Origin: Cruorifilaria tuberocauda
Lineage: Eukaryota; Nematoda; Chromadorea; Rhabditida; Onchocercidae
Length of the DNA stretch: 64,000 nt
Assembly (NCBI GenBank): GCA_013365365.1
Contig: JABVXU010000023.1
Location: 248,001 to 312,000 of the forward strand
Direction: 5' to 3'
Shown one piece after another: positions 28,714 to 41,600 of the stretch. The translations under genes and the position numbers were made by a program. The notes below the pieces were generated by a model that was not told where the DNA came from, did no database searches, and worked only from the letters and a program-made list of their open reading frames with translations. How positions within the stretch are numbered: position 1 is the stretch's first letter; each line of letters begins with the position of its first letter.

Positions 28714-28753
28714 CATCCATCCATCCATCCATCCATCCATCCATTCATTCATT
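28714..28753. repeat. (CATC)n microsatellite
   Basis: CATC units degrading to CATT at the right end. Reads as WMDG-type peptide on minus, a repeat artefact. Confidence 0.9.
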
Positions 28754-28935
28754 TCTTTCAAACAATTCAACAGTGAAATATTTGCAGCAAGAGAACAAAC
28801 CAGTGCATGGAAATAATAGTAGTGATAGTAATACTTAACTATTATGCTTCGATGAACACATACACTTAAGGTGACTAATCCCGAACACGTGTCCGCTACT
28901 AATACCGACATCCCTAAATTACTTTCAAACGATGA

Positions 28936-28952
28936 TGACCTTCGTGTGACCT
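28936..28952 (-). promoter_or_regulatory. perfect DR5 AGGTCA repeat
   Basis: Plus strand TGACCT-TCGTG-TGACCT, i.e. two consensus half-sites with a 5-bp spacer on minus (RAR-type; DR5-like elements also bind nematode DAF-12). It lies about 4 kb downstream of the cbp-1 stop. Confidence 0.35.
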
Positions 28953-31900
28953 CTCAAAATTTTCTCTTCATCAAAAAAGTATCGCTTTCGTCTTTCCTCT
29001 TTTTATAACTTTGGCTTTTTAGAAGATAAAGAAAAAAAGAAGTACCGACAAAAAAAGAAAGAGAAAAGGATGAAGGAGAATATAATTAAATAATTAAAAT
29101 AGGGAAGTTCTTTTCAAGCAATAATATATCATAGCATGAAAGAAGATTTGCAACTTAAGCAACAACTTCACTTCCCTTTTTGCTTCTGAAATGGGAAACG
29201 GAATAATTTGAAGTAAGTAAATATGTGTTGAAGCATAATTTCGAACGATAAGATGGAGTTATTTTTACTGAAAATATCAGTCATTCCGAATGAAAAGTAA
29301 TATTTATATTTAATAAGGATGAAATGTACCTAATGTATTGCCAACTCTTTTTGATTTCAAACAAAGAAGCAAATGAACGACCAGGTAAACAAATTAATTA
29401 CTTTTCTTCACTTCCACCTGCTATTTTTTCCATTTATTCTAAAGAATAAATTAATGAATGAAAAGGTCAAATACTCAGTGAAAAAAACCCAAAAATTGGG
29501 GATGCTTTTTAAATATTGCCCTGAAAAGATTAAATTGATGATGATAATTGTATCATTATGATTTACCGATTATGGATGAAAATGATTCGCATGCAATAAC
29601 ACCAAGAAAATAACTATATCCAAAATTCAAAATGATTATCAAATCCAAACGCTGAAGGCAATGCAAGTTTATTAATGCAAATCTTCAGCCTTATATAATG
29701 ATTTTTAGAGAAATTTATTGTACCGAGATAATCACATTCTCTTTCTCCAGCATTTTGGGATTGAAAGAATAATAATTTTGAAATCGTTGATACCGAATAA
29801 CATTTGTGCATACATAAATCTTGAGCAAATCATCAGCTTTTTCCGAAGTTAAAATTATAAATTTAATACTCATGCTTAGTAGTGGCTTGTTTATTTGATG
29901 AATTCCTATGCCAGTTAACTTGCAAGCTGTCGGTGACGGCTAGTTAATAAGTTCCCGGGGACTTTTCATCGTTGTATACTTTCAGAAAACTTGGCATCCT
30001 TAATACTTCCAGTCATCTTATGCATACATCATTTCAGTATTCTGAGCGAAAATCACTCTGCCATGCGGGATGAAAGTAATAACTCCAAAAGCATAATCCT
30101 GTATGTACTTCAGAAGACTTCAAGCTATAATATTCATGCCAAGATAACATTTTGTAATATTTGTTGCTATGTATATTACTTGAAACATTTTATAAGAAAA
30201 CGTTTATAATTTATTTAAAAAAACTATAAAAAAACCATTTTGTATGAACAAAAATTCGTTTGTTTTTAGAGACAACACGCAATACAACAAGTATAAAATG
30301 TCACGTTGAGAGAAAAAGAAAGTATCAAGAAAAACACTTAAAAAAGAAAGTGTCAGGGAAAAACAGATACTATTTTAATTCAGTTTAAAAAAGCAAATAG
30401 AGGAGTTTTTCGAAATAGAAGCGAAAAGAATTAAAGAAATATAATATTCAAAATAATGATGAACTGATCATTTTTTCTTCTCTTCACATTAATACAAATA
30501 TAACTAATGAATCTTTCTTCCTTTACTTCGTGTACGGCATAAGCGAAGTTTCGATATATTCTCGGAAAAACTCCTTCATAAATTCACAATTAAAATATCA
30601 CTTCATACGTAGGAAATTTTGTGAAACATCAAATGCATGAAAGATTGTCGTTAATTTTCTTAGTTGATGCTCTTTCTCGTTTCTGTTTCAATCAATTTTT
30701 TTGCAACTACGCTAAATAATGACGTACACATACTCATGCGTGTAGCATTAACCGATATCACAGTATAACCTAAATTAAAAAAGATAAAACAAGAAATGAA
30801 AATGAAAAAAAGAAAGGAAAAAGAAACAAGAAGCAAAACGACTTGTCCTTTTGCCGGATAAAGGATGGGAAAAAAGAACGATTTTTATCGATAGAAAAAG
30901 AAACAAAGAAAAAAGAACTATTTATAGTGTTGATAAACATAAATCGTCAAAATATTGTCAAATATCTAAAAAATAGAAATTGAAATTTGTACAAAACCAG
31001 GCATTCGAAAAATGAACAAAAACTGTAACGGAAGCAATTTGAAAATGACTCAAAACTTTACAATTCAAAGACACGAAATTAATTAATCATGCACATCAAT
31101 TAATCAATTTATCGGCTATCAGTAAAACAGTTTAATAGCGCAAATTGACAATTTCAAAAAGAAAAAACAAACAATTATAGAATGATATAGAGGACATCTT
31201 CGCCCACTCGCTTATTTCCTACATTTTATACTAATGTATTACATTGTGAAAATCAGAAACAATCAATCACGATCGATATAAATAATAATCCCTATCATTT
31301 TAACTATTACTAAAGAGGAAAAATAAAGATTGTCAATTATGCATTCTAGGTCCAAATATTTCCACACATCATGTTACTAATTGCAAACTAAGACCCTATC
31401 AATTTTCAAATGACAAGTATGAATAAAATTCAGTACAAATACCACATAAAACGCTCTAGAATTGAGGTGCTAAAAATTACTTGATGAAAGCATCATATCT
31501 AAAAATTGACTTCGAACACAGAATAATTTAACGGATCTATTTAATATACGATTTCTATTTGCAACATGTACAACAGCACTTTCTATCATCTCTTATCCAC
31601 TCATCTTTTGCAACACATTCAGTGATATTTTCTCATCTTTAATGACTATAAAATCGAAATTTTGAAATGATGCTTCCATTATCAAACCGGCTTCTCTTCT
31701 TTTCGAAGAAAAATGAAATGCTTTGATCCAAATTCAAAAATACACACATACGTGCATACGTACAGACGTGTACACATACACAGTCACACACATCAAAATG
31801 GAGGCAGCCACAAAAAATGAAAAACATAAGAAATTATTATAAGAAAAATAAAACATTATAGCGAAATGTAAAAAAAGCCAAGAAAATTATACATATGTAT

Positions 31901-33096
31901 AATGACAACAACATTTAAAAACCATCCCTTCATCTCATGTACGAATACTATACGTGACGTACATGCTCCATTATATACATATAAAAGCATATACTGAACA
32001 CCGACTTCAATTCTTTTTCCCATGCACCTTCATTCTCAATAAAAAAATTGCCAACATTTCCTTAAGCTGCTAACACTTTCTTTAGGCTAAATAAATAGCA
32101 GCACATAGTATTAATAATGGTAATATTGATGTAGCGCTAATAATAACAACAATTTACTGATAAAAATGATATCTCCATGGAAAGTAACGCACTGAAAACA
32201 TTGGAAAAATTTTTTCTTCAGGCACCAAACGACAATAAAATACGAGTACAACTGTTCAAAATTAAGCGCTAACTTTTCTTCGTATTACCCGTAGATCAGC
32301 CACTCACTATCACTTACTGTCAACATCATTATATTTTTCAGTAAATTTGAACAAATATGCCAAAACTCATACTATTTCATTGAAATTAACTTCGACGAAT
32401 TTCCCTCGTAGGCCACCGCTACGATCCTGCTACAACTATATAAAAAATTAGAAGCCTAAACAAAAAAACTACAAAACAAAAATCAACGGCTGGGTAGGGT
32501 ACACTGTCACATTTTCAACTACATTTAAAATTTCAAATCTTTACCGTAAAATTTGCCAAATCAAACGTTAAAATAAACAAAAATAAAGATTAACTGTAGT
32601 AACAGTAAATATGACCTCAGATCAATTGATTTACCTTCTTTCATTGCGTTCATTCAATGTAAGAATGGAGCCTGCATGGGCATAATAAATTATACATAGC
32701 AATAAGACAAATAAAACAACCAACAATTATAAGAGCTAAACAACAAAATGAGCCGTCATCGAAAAAGGATCACCCGCTTTGGCAGCACTACGTGTCAAAG
32801 AAACAAAGAAAACAAACAAAATAGCAAACAAGGGAGCAACCGGACAAACAAACACGTACATCAGCACACCATCAACAACTGCGCATGCTGAATTCAACGG
32901 ACCCAATCACTTACTTCCTCGCAATATCGGAAATTTCAAACTTAAAGCAGTACAAAAAAAACGACCCTTATCTCCCATTTTCTTGTTATTTCTCGAGCTA
33001 AAAAAGGATTTCAGAAATATTTTCAGTTTGATCATAATAACTGTTCCTTCAGTCAACAAAACAACAAGAAAAAAAGAATAACGACCGTTGAATGTG

Positions 33097-33300
33097 TTAT
33101 CTGTATGGTTGCTGATCTTGATTAACTGTCCCCTGCTGCATTTGTTGTACACCAGGCTGCGCCGCGCCAGGTTGCATCATTGATGATTGAGTAACACTGC
33201 TCACGGATGGCGAGCGTCCAATGGGTGGTGAACGAACCTGAAATATAACCTCTAACCTAAATGCATGTAAATTTGAATAATTGTACTGAATCAATTATAG

Positions 33301-33335
<35 letters not shown>

Positions 33336-35686
33336 TATATGTAATTTAAAAATGTCATAAAAAATCTGCAGAATTCAAATACACTAAAAATGCTATAATC
33401 CATCAAAAGAATGTGTACTGTAATTTATTATTTTATTTACTGCTTTCTCCACCACTTCATCCTGTATCAAGAATCTAGAAAAGCTAGATTATAAAAGAAT
33501 CGGACACCTGATTGAACTGAGACTGCATAGCTGGGCTCACAGGTTGTGGATTCCGCTGGAACTGCTGCTGCCACTGCGGTTGTGGCATGGCGGTACTGGC
33601 CATTTGACCCTGTGAACTCATCGATGCATATTGACCACTGGGACCGCGGGGCTGTTGCTGGCCACTTTGTGATACCTGCGGTTGTTGCTGTTGATAATAT
33701 TGTTGCTGTGAAACTGTCCCCTGCTGCCATTGCCCACTTTGTTGAGTTACCATCTAAATATTATAAAAGATGCCAGTATACCAAATTAATCAACAACAGC
33801 TGCGATTCTTTCAGTCTTTTTTCTAACGATTCAACAGCTTAAATTTAGTCAAATGAAACAGAAAACTAATTTTTTAACAATCTGACAACTTATCAATTAA
33901 ATATGCTAATATTGTTTTTCAACTCATTACCTTCGAAGCATGATAAACAAATTTCAAAAAATCACTTGAGGTTGCCTGATCATTCCCTGTTGTTGCTGTT
34001 GTATGGCACTAAGCTGTTGCTGATTTAAACTTTGTGGAATCTGAAAATTGAATCAGTCATGCTTATTTGTAATTTCAGAAGGAAGAGAAATAATAAGTTT
34101 CCCGGACTTTGTTAGAAAACAAAGTAAAGTTAATGTTTTTAAGATAACAAGAAACTGTACTAGCTTTTTTATTTGAAAATTTTGGAACTTACATCTCCAC
34201 CACTTCTTTCATTGTTTGTCATTTTAATAAAAGCGGCAAAAAGATGAGGCATTTTCTTCAGATCATTCAATACTTTATCTTTGTCTTCTGCTCGTTCTGC
34301 GTTTTTAAACCTCGTTAATATTGCTTGCACCTGAGGATCTTGCTGTAACGCGGTACGGTCAATTGGTTGCCCAGTATAAGCTTTCGCTGAAACAGTGATA
34401 GTAATTCAATTCATAGAATTCTGGACTTCTCTTAGAAAACATTATAAAATTCAAGAGGATAATGACGAAAGAATTCGGGAAAAAACCTCGTAAATTCTGC
34501 ATCCCCTGCTGCATCATTGACTGTGACTGTGAATTTTGTGACATGGATTGTCCAAGCATCATTGGTTGCCCAGCATTACCTCCGTAGTTGGAGGTTGGTC
34601 CTGCGGTTCCGGACATACTATAGGCGCCTTGTTGCGTACCACCACGTCCATATGGTGGAGGTTTCATCGGCTGTTGGGCATGTTGCATTTGTCCAACCAT
34701 TCCGGGTCTTTGCATACCACCCATTTGTGATGTCTAATATAAAAAAAAAAAAACTGATTTATGTGAAGTCACATCGACCGCTATTTCTTTTTCCTCTTTT
34801 CCTTCTCTCTTAACCCGTCTAGTCAAACTGAATTTATCCATATTTACAAAAAAAAATAATGAACAAACCATATTCATGCGTACGCTTTGCTGATGTGGAG
34901 CTTGCTGCTGTTGAACCTGTGATATGGTATGACCTTGTTGCATTGTTGTTGGTACGCCTATCATATGAATTTGTGAATTGCCCTGTACAGCACCACCTGC
35001 ATTAGGTATAGCATCATTAGTGATAATGATCGACAGCATGCATATATTTTCTCTGAATACTTCAGCGACATAACAACTTACTGTTGAATAGCAGGTTATA
35101 ATGGTTTATTAATACACCCAAATCTGAATTTTTACTAAATTGATTATTAGAGGCTTCATAAATGATAATTGCCAATTATCACTTTAATGTACTATAATAT
35201 ATGCTAGGACATAAAAACATTCAATAAACAGTCATGATAAAAAAAATGACAAACTACAAATTCAACCAAACTTCTCGTAGTCATTACTAGCCAACAATCT
35301 TTCTACTAAGATAAGCGGTTCAAAAATATAGTACGACTGCATACGATGTCTTGAGCAATATTATCATGTAAACTCTTATTTATATCTATTCACTTACAGA
35401 ATGCTGCCAACGAGAATGGACAATACTCTATAACTTGAATTAAATATTAATGCTGATCTTAAATTTTTCAGAATCAGTATCTAACCTTTTCCATGTGTTT
35501 GGTATTGATGTGGCTGTAGTTGCTGCATTTGTGCCATTTGTTGTTGACCAGACGACATTACATTATGCGGTTGTCCCATTTGCATATGCTGCATATGCGT
35601 TATACCCGTACTCTGATAAGTTTGCATTGGTCCAGCTCCATGATGAGTAGTCACTGCCTGGGACATATTCATTGCACCAGTTGACC
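33097..35686 (-). other. cbp-1: cbp-1 exons 33-39: Q/M/G-rich tail with NCBD
   Basis: Exons 35486-35686, 34869-34996, 34487-34733, 34193-34386, 33966-34040, 33508-33753, 33097-33237. Exon 36 carries a nuclear coactivator binding domain: [18 protein letters not shown], then [17 protein letters not shown]. The last part matches the NP-L-AAFIK core that folds with p160/SRC-type partners. The flanking exons are low-complexity Q/M/P/G. Exon 38 could alternatively read through to a stop at 33484 instead of splicing to exon 39, a possible alternative C-terminus. Confidence 0.85.
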
Positions 35687-38600
35687 CTGAAAGATCCATG
35701 GCTTGAAAGTCTACTTATTGCGAAAAATCACAACTACTCTTTTCCCTGATCTTTGGGTTTTTTAAAATAGATGGTACAAATGAAACTATTTAAAATTCCC
35801 GAATTACAGGAATTTAGAAGAGGAAAAATATCGAATCATGAAGTGATCTGTCAAAATTTTGTAAATGATATGGCACTCCATACATTTTAAAGAAATCTTT
35901 AAAATATCAGCAACTTAAGCTAAATAGTATTTCAGGAACCTAACATACCATTTCTTCAATTAAAGAACTAAATAAACTCCAACTTCACTAACCACTAGAC
36001 TGCGAAGGACCTGGTGTATTAGTTCCACCATAACCACTAGAAAGCATATCCATGCGTCGACGCATCATCATGTCAGCCCGGCGATTCTGTGACCGTCGTT
36101 GTTCTTGTAGTTTCTGACGAATATTTAGGCAGAATGGGACCTAAAAATAAACTAATTGAAAAATTTAAATCTCACTCAAAATGGACATTCCGCATAAACA
36201 CACATCAATATATCCTAAAAAGTTTTTAGCAAGAAAAATCGGCATTTCCAAGGAGCCCCAAAAACATACTTATTTGTCGAATGTTTGAAATGAAATGATA
36301 TGTTGGAATTACCTGACATGAAGTACCGTTGCAATGTTTGGCATGATAGCAACACAAAGCAATGAGTTGCTTGCAAATAGCGCAATTTGCATTTTGACGC
36401 TTTTTGCAGCCTTTGGTGTGTTGTACAACACGCTTCATTTTGTGACATGTTGAACGACGGCAGTTCGCATCCCGACACTGGCATGCATGTACCAGTGATT
36501 GAATACAGCGCTGCAATGCAAGTTTATAGTGATAAATAAGATTTTATAAAAATTTAATTGGAAAAAAACTTCGCCATAAAATGCAGAAAATTATATCACC
36601 TGAATGCTTTCTGTTCGTGAATTGCTTGCATCATGTTTATCCTCTACTTCCACTAGCGTACTGACTTTCTCCAGTTTGTGTGGATGCGACATTGTTTCAT
36701 AACACTTATTGCAAAGATCGAAATCCTGAAAAAAAAATTCCAAAATGATGAAATCGACAAAATAACAGCTATAAAAATCTTCGACATTATTTAACACCGT
36801 TTCCTGCTTTATCAGGAATATAAATACTTACTTCACAAGTCGTACAATGCCAAACAGCTGTTCCTTGGCAACTATTGCATGTATACGAAAGTCCTTCACT
36901 TTTCTCTTGATTGTGTAATGCATGACAAAAGCATATTGTGGAATATTTGGCGCGCCGTAATGAAGAAAATTCCCAGTGTTCATCACGAGCACGTGTTAAA
37001 AATGTATCACGCCCATCCATAAGATCGCTTGCTATTAATGGATCAGGATCCTGAAAAATAGCCAGATACGCATCTAAAAATGTTAAAATGATAAAATCAC
37101 CAGCATCACAAGGTGTTTTTAACGTACCAAGCAATAAATACATAAACACCAATTTATAACGTTTATATTGAATTCATTCATTTCTATTTGTCACTCAATC
37201 ACAAATGAAGAGCATTAAAGAGAAATGAGCTTTGCAACATTTCTATGTCGCTTTGCTATTTTCACTACTATAAATAAATATGAATATTATCCTCAAAATT
37301 ATTCAGAAAATCTGATCAAAAATAAACCATTAGAAAAGAACTTTGCTATCTCATGCATCTTATCCTCCTTTTCCAAGTAATCAATTAATCGATATCACAT
37401 ACCTTAATTTCATTGTTTTGTGCTGATAATTCTGACTGCGGACTCATGAGTCGAATAGTAAAGAATACTTCCTTATGTTTCTCGAAGTTTATATATAATT
37501 TATCGGTGACTTCATTGCCCGTTTGTGAACAAACCTTTTTCTTGTTTTTCGAGTTACCCTTTTTCAAATTATTCTTCTTTTTGCTGAAATAAGGATTCTT
37601 ATTCAAATAATCAAATCAAAATCTTTTGACATATTAATGAAAAAAAAAAAATTATAGGGATTTTCTCTTTCAGCACTATTATTTAGATCAAGTTTTACAA
37701 ATTATGCCTCTACCATTCGCTGCTATACTAACGAAACAACTAGTATGAATTATTCACGCATTTATCTGCTTACATAAAAAAACAATTATTACCTGTTCTT
37801 TTTACTCTTTCCGTTATCTCCATCATGAAATATATCATCACCATCTTCATCTTCAGCATTCTGCTGTTCTTGACGTGCCGCTTCTTCTTGTCGCTTACGC
37901 TCCTGTTCTTCATTTTGTGCTTCACGAATGCAGTCTTCAATTACATTGGGCCAAAAATCCCCTTCGAAATAGGACAGTTCCATCGGTGTTACCAAGTTCT
38001 CATCCCGTGCCTATAAAAAATAAAAAATAGAACTGAAGGATTTTAAGCACCTTTTTCCTCACGCCTTTCTAAACATTTTGAACTAAACTCTCAAAGTTCT
38101 TACAAACAAAATGGTACAAACTATCTTTATTATGAATATATAACTTTAACGATTTAATAGAAGGAGAGATAAGAAATTACATTCAACAAATTTTATTTAT
38201 CTTTAAATATTCAGTTGAACGATATTAATTAATCAAAATATTATTCACACACAGAAAATAAAACATGCTCTCTACAACAATACCATTCTGAAAAATTTTT
38301 AAGTAACTGATAAACTCATAACTGAAAAATTTTTAAGTTAGGCTCAAATGCTCACTTGCTTGTAAATATCCTTGTAATCAAAAACCGTATGCTCGCCAAC
38401 ACCTTTATCAAGCATTTTCTTGTACCAATCTTGAAGACGTTTAGGTTTCGGTATCCTTTGTTCTGGTGGATGACAGTGGAAAATATAGTCGTCACCCTCT
38501 GATGGTGGACATGCCCAAATGTGAGCCATTGTATAACCCAACATCATTGCATAATTTAAATAACCCAATAAGATTTCATGATAAACCTCCGTACGTAACT

Positions 38601-41600
38601 GTCGAGGTTGAAAGAAATGCACTGAATCCAAGTAGGCTATATATACTCGTCTGGAAAGTGATACTACAGTTAAAAAATTAAAAGATTTGAAAGATTAGTT
38701 GAAAACTCAAAAATTTAAACAAGTCTCAAGCAATCATTATTAGGTTTCAAATTTTAATACCTTTTATTTGGTGGTGGGCAGTTACTTCCATATTCCTGCA
38801 CATGCAAACCGAAAAAACAAACTTCTACACCGTCAATGACTTCAAAAGCGAAAATTGCTTTTGTTCGGTATGGGAATTTCTCCGGAAAACCAAGAGGTCC
38901 ATACCTGAAGATTTTCGAACTTATTTTCGAACATATTCTCCTAAAACTTCATCCCCAGAAGTTGATATATCCTTTCTATCTTAATTAAAGTGCAAACTGC
39001 CTAGATGGCCCCAAAATACTCAAGCATTCTAATTACAAAAACTTATAATGCCGAAAAAACATCTTACTTTTGTTTCATCAACGGCTTCACTTCCACTTCC
39101 TTGTCGGCAGCACAAAGTACACGAATGATGACTTCATAATCTTTGCCAGCAGGATTATTCTTCATAAATTTATTGACGCGTTCCTCGATAAACCGTGACA
39201 ATTGACAATGTGGTAGTTTCTTAGCTGTAAAACGATTTTCTGCTGGAGCCAAATTTTTTTCACGACGACACGTAGCGCAAATGAATCCGTCCGGAAAAAC
39301 CTAGAATAAAATAAAATGAAGAAATTAGAAAAACAAATAAGTCAGCTATCCAAGGGTGATAATCGACAATACGAAATAACATGAAATATGCAAAAAAGTT
39401 GAATTAGTATATTGATTGCTTGTATTGTCCTTATTTTTATTTTTATTAATAATCATTTCGTGAGAACCGTTCACATTATATTTACTAATTAAAGGTGTAG
39501 ACATATTTTCATATAAATCTCATGATTACATCGCAATCAGTATAGCCATAGTCTACTAGTGCCACGAAAACTTATGCTATAAACCAGTCAATAGTAAAAG
39601 ATTATGTCTTAATGATTATTAGTTGTTATCAAATTTTAAAAATTCTTCAAATTCTTAATAATCAATTATCAATATTTCGGGCACAGCATCGCCAAAGTCA
39701 CAAAAGACTTACCTTCTTATTGAAAAGTGCGCACACTCGATGCCATTTCCGGAAACATTTGATACATTTTTCAAATGGCTCAACATCAATCTGATCATTC
39801 TTCATTTGTACAAATTTCGATTTTGGTACCATACTGTAAGCAAACTTATTTATTAGGATTTCCACACAATCCTTTCCGACACATTTAAAAATGCTGCATA
39901 TTAATCGAACTTACTTGGATGTATCATTTGGATTCTCACTCAGACTTATGCCACTTTCTGGTAAAGCTTCAAAACATTTCGTGCAGTATGTATAACGCTC
40001 CGAAACTGTCACACCATATTGGGTTGACCTGAAAAATGTAAAAACAAAAGTGGTTATTATCTCATTTAAAACGTCATTCGTCTTTCACTTATTCTGCAAA
40101 TTTCTTACTTAAATTTCTGTTACATAAAGAAACTTATTTACATCATTAAAATTTTGGCATATTTGAAACAAAAAAGTAAACACGAAGACAGAACACAGTG
40201 AATTAGAAAAATTAAAAAATAAATTACGTTGTCTCATAAACATGATATATCTGATCACGTGCGATAGTACACATCGACTGGCCATAACAAAATAGTGCTA
40301 GTGGCGTGAATGACATTTTTTGGCCGCAACAATAACCCATCCTTTGCATTATAGGATTGATTTCTTCCACAAAAGCTTCGCTCAACTGTAAATTGTTTCT
40401 ATTTTTCTTAAGAACATAAGTTTCAAAACTGAAGCATTAAATTATATAACTCTATTTCTATCATTCGAACAACTTTCATCTAATTGTCAGATCAACGAAC
40501 TCTATTTTTATAACACATTCCTTGATTATTTCGATAGTGCATAAACAATACGACAGTCTTTGACATTACATGTTTGCTTCTTTTGATCTCCTCTTACAAC
40601 CTTTACTTATTTGGAGTTTCATAAAAATTACCTTGTTGCAATATTTATAAACTTTTGAATTCTTCCGATTATATAACCAAGCATTATCGAACATTAACCA
40701 CATATCATCACTGAATTCCCATGGGTTCTTATATTCACCTGTATCGAGTTTATTGCTTATCGTTGACAGATCCATAGGTTTTTTGACAATATCGAAGTAG
40801 TCCTGCAATTTTTACAATTTTTTCAATTTCTAACCAACAACTCATACTACTTATTCCTCAAATATTCATTATTTGAATACAATAAATTTGAAGGAAGACC
40901 GATTACCGGAATGCCAAGAATTTCAGGATCGACAGGAATTCTGAACGGTAGTGATTCTTCCATAGCATAAATTCTTTCCAGAACTGGCTTCATACTGTTT
41001 CGTAATTCATTAGCATCAAATACCTGAACTTATTTAAATTCATGCAAAATCTCTTTACATATATGAAAGTTCCTTCCCCGATTTTCCTACCAGCATTATG
41101 ATGTATTAAATATTTTCTCATATTAGATACCTTATCGGGTAATTCTTTTCTTTCTTCAATTTTCGTTTCGCTTTTACCATCAGCTTTACCAATTTTCATT
41201 TCCGTCTTAATCACATTAACAGAAGCTTTAGTCTTTTCTGTGTTTGTGTTAGATGTCCCGGGTTTAGCTTAAAATAAAAACATGCGTTGTCATTTATGGA
41301 GTAAATCAATATAAAATCTACCGCAATAAAAGTCTGTCATAAAAATCAATTTTTCTGAACTTTCAGCCTAAACTTTATCGGAATTTAAGATTAATTCAAT
41401 TTCTTTAAAGTGATTTAAAAGCTATTAATTTTAAAGTTTCTGTCCATCGAGAGAAATTTATTGAAACTGATGTCTCCGAAACCTACAACAACATCCAGAG
41501 ACATCCGTTGCACCTGATGGCTCGGTACCAATGGTCACATCACTAGGCACCTCCATTTTTATCCCTGAAGTTACTACCTGACCATTCGTCATTGCATTTC

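Larger units (their letters stand above)
1400..33096. other. 31-kb gene-poor AT-rich region
   Basis: Open frames here are short, compositionally biased and unlinked by splice sites, and I recognise no domain, rRNA, tRNA or transposase. Microsatellites are scattered throughout. The left part may be upstream regulatory DNA or long introns of the minus-strand Q-rich gene. The right end (about 30.2-33.1 kb) is strongly A-rich on the plus strand, as expected for a T-rich 3' UTR and downstream flank of cbp-1. A plus-strand TTTATT near 30,205 is a possible distant minus-strand AATAAA signal. Confidence 0.6.
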
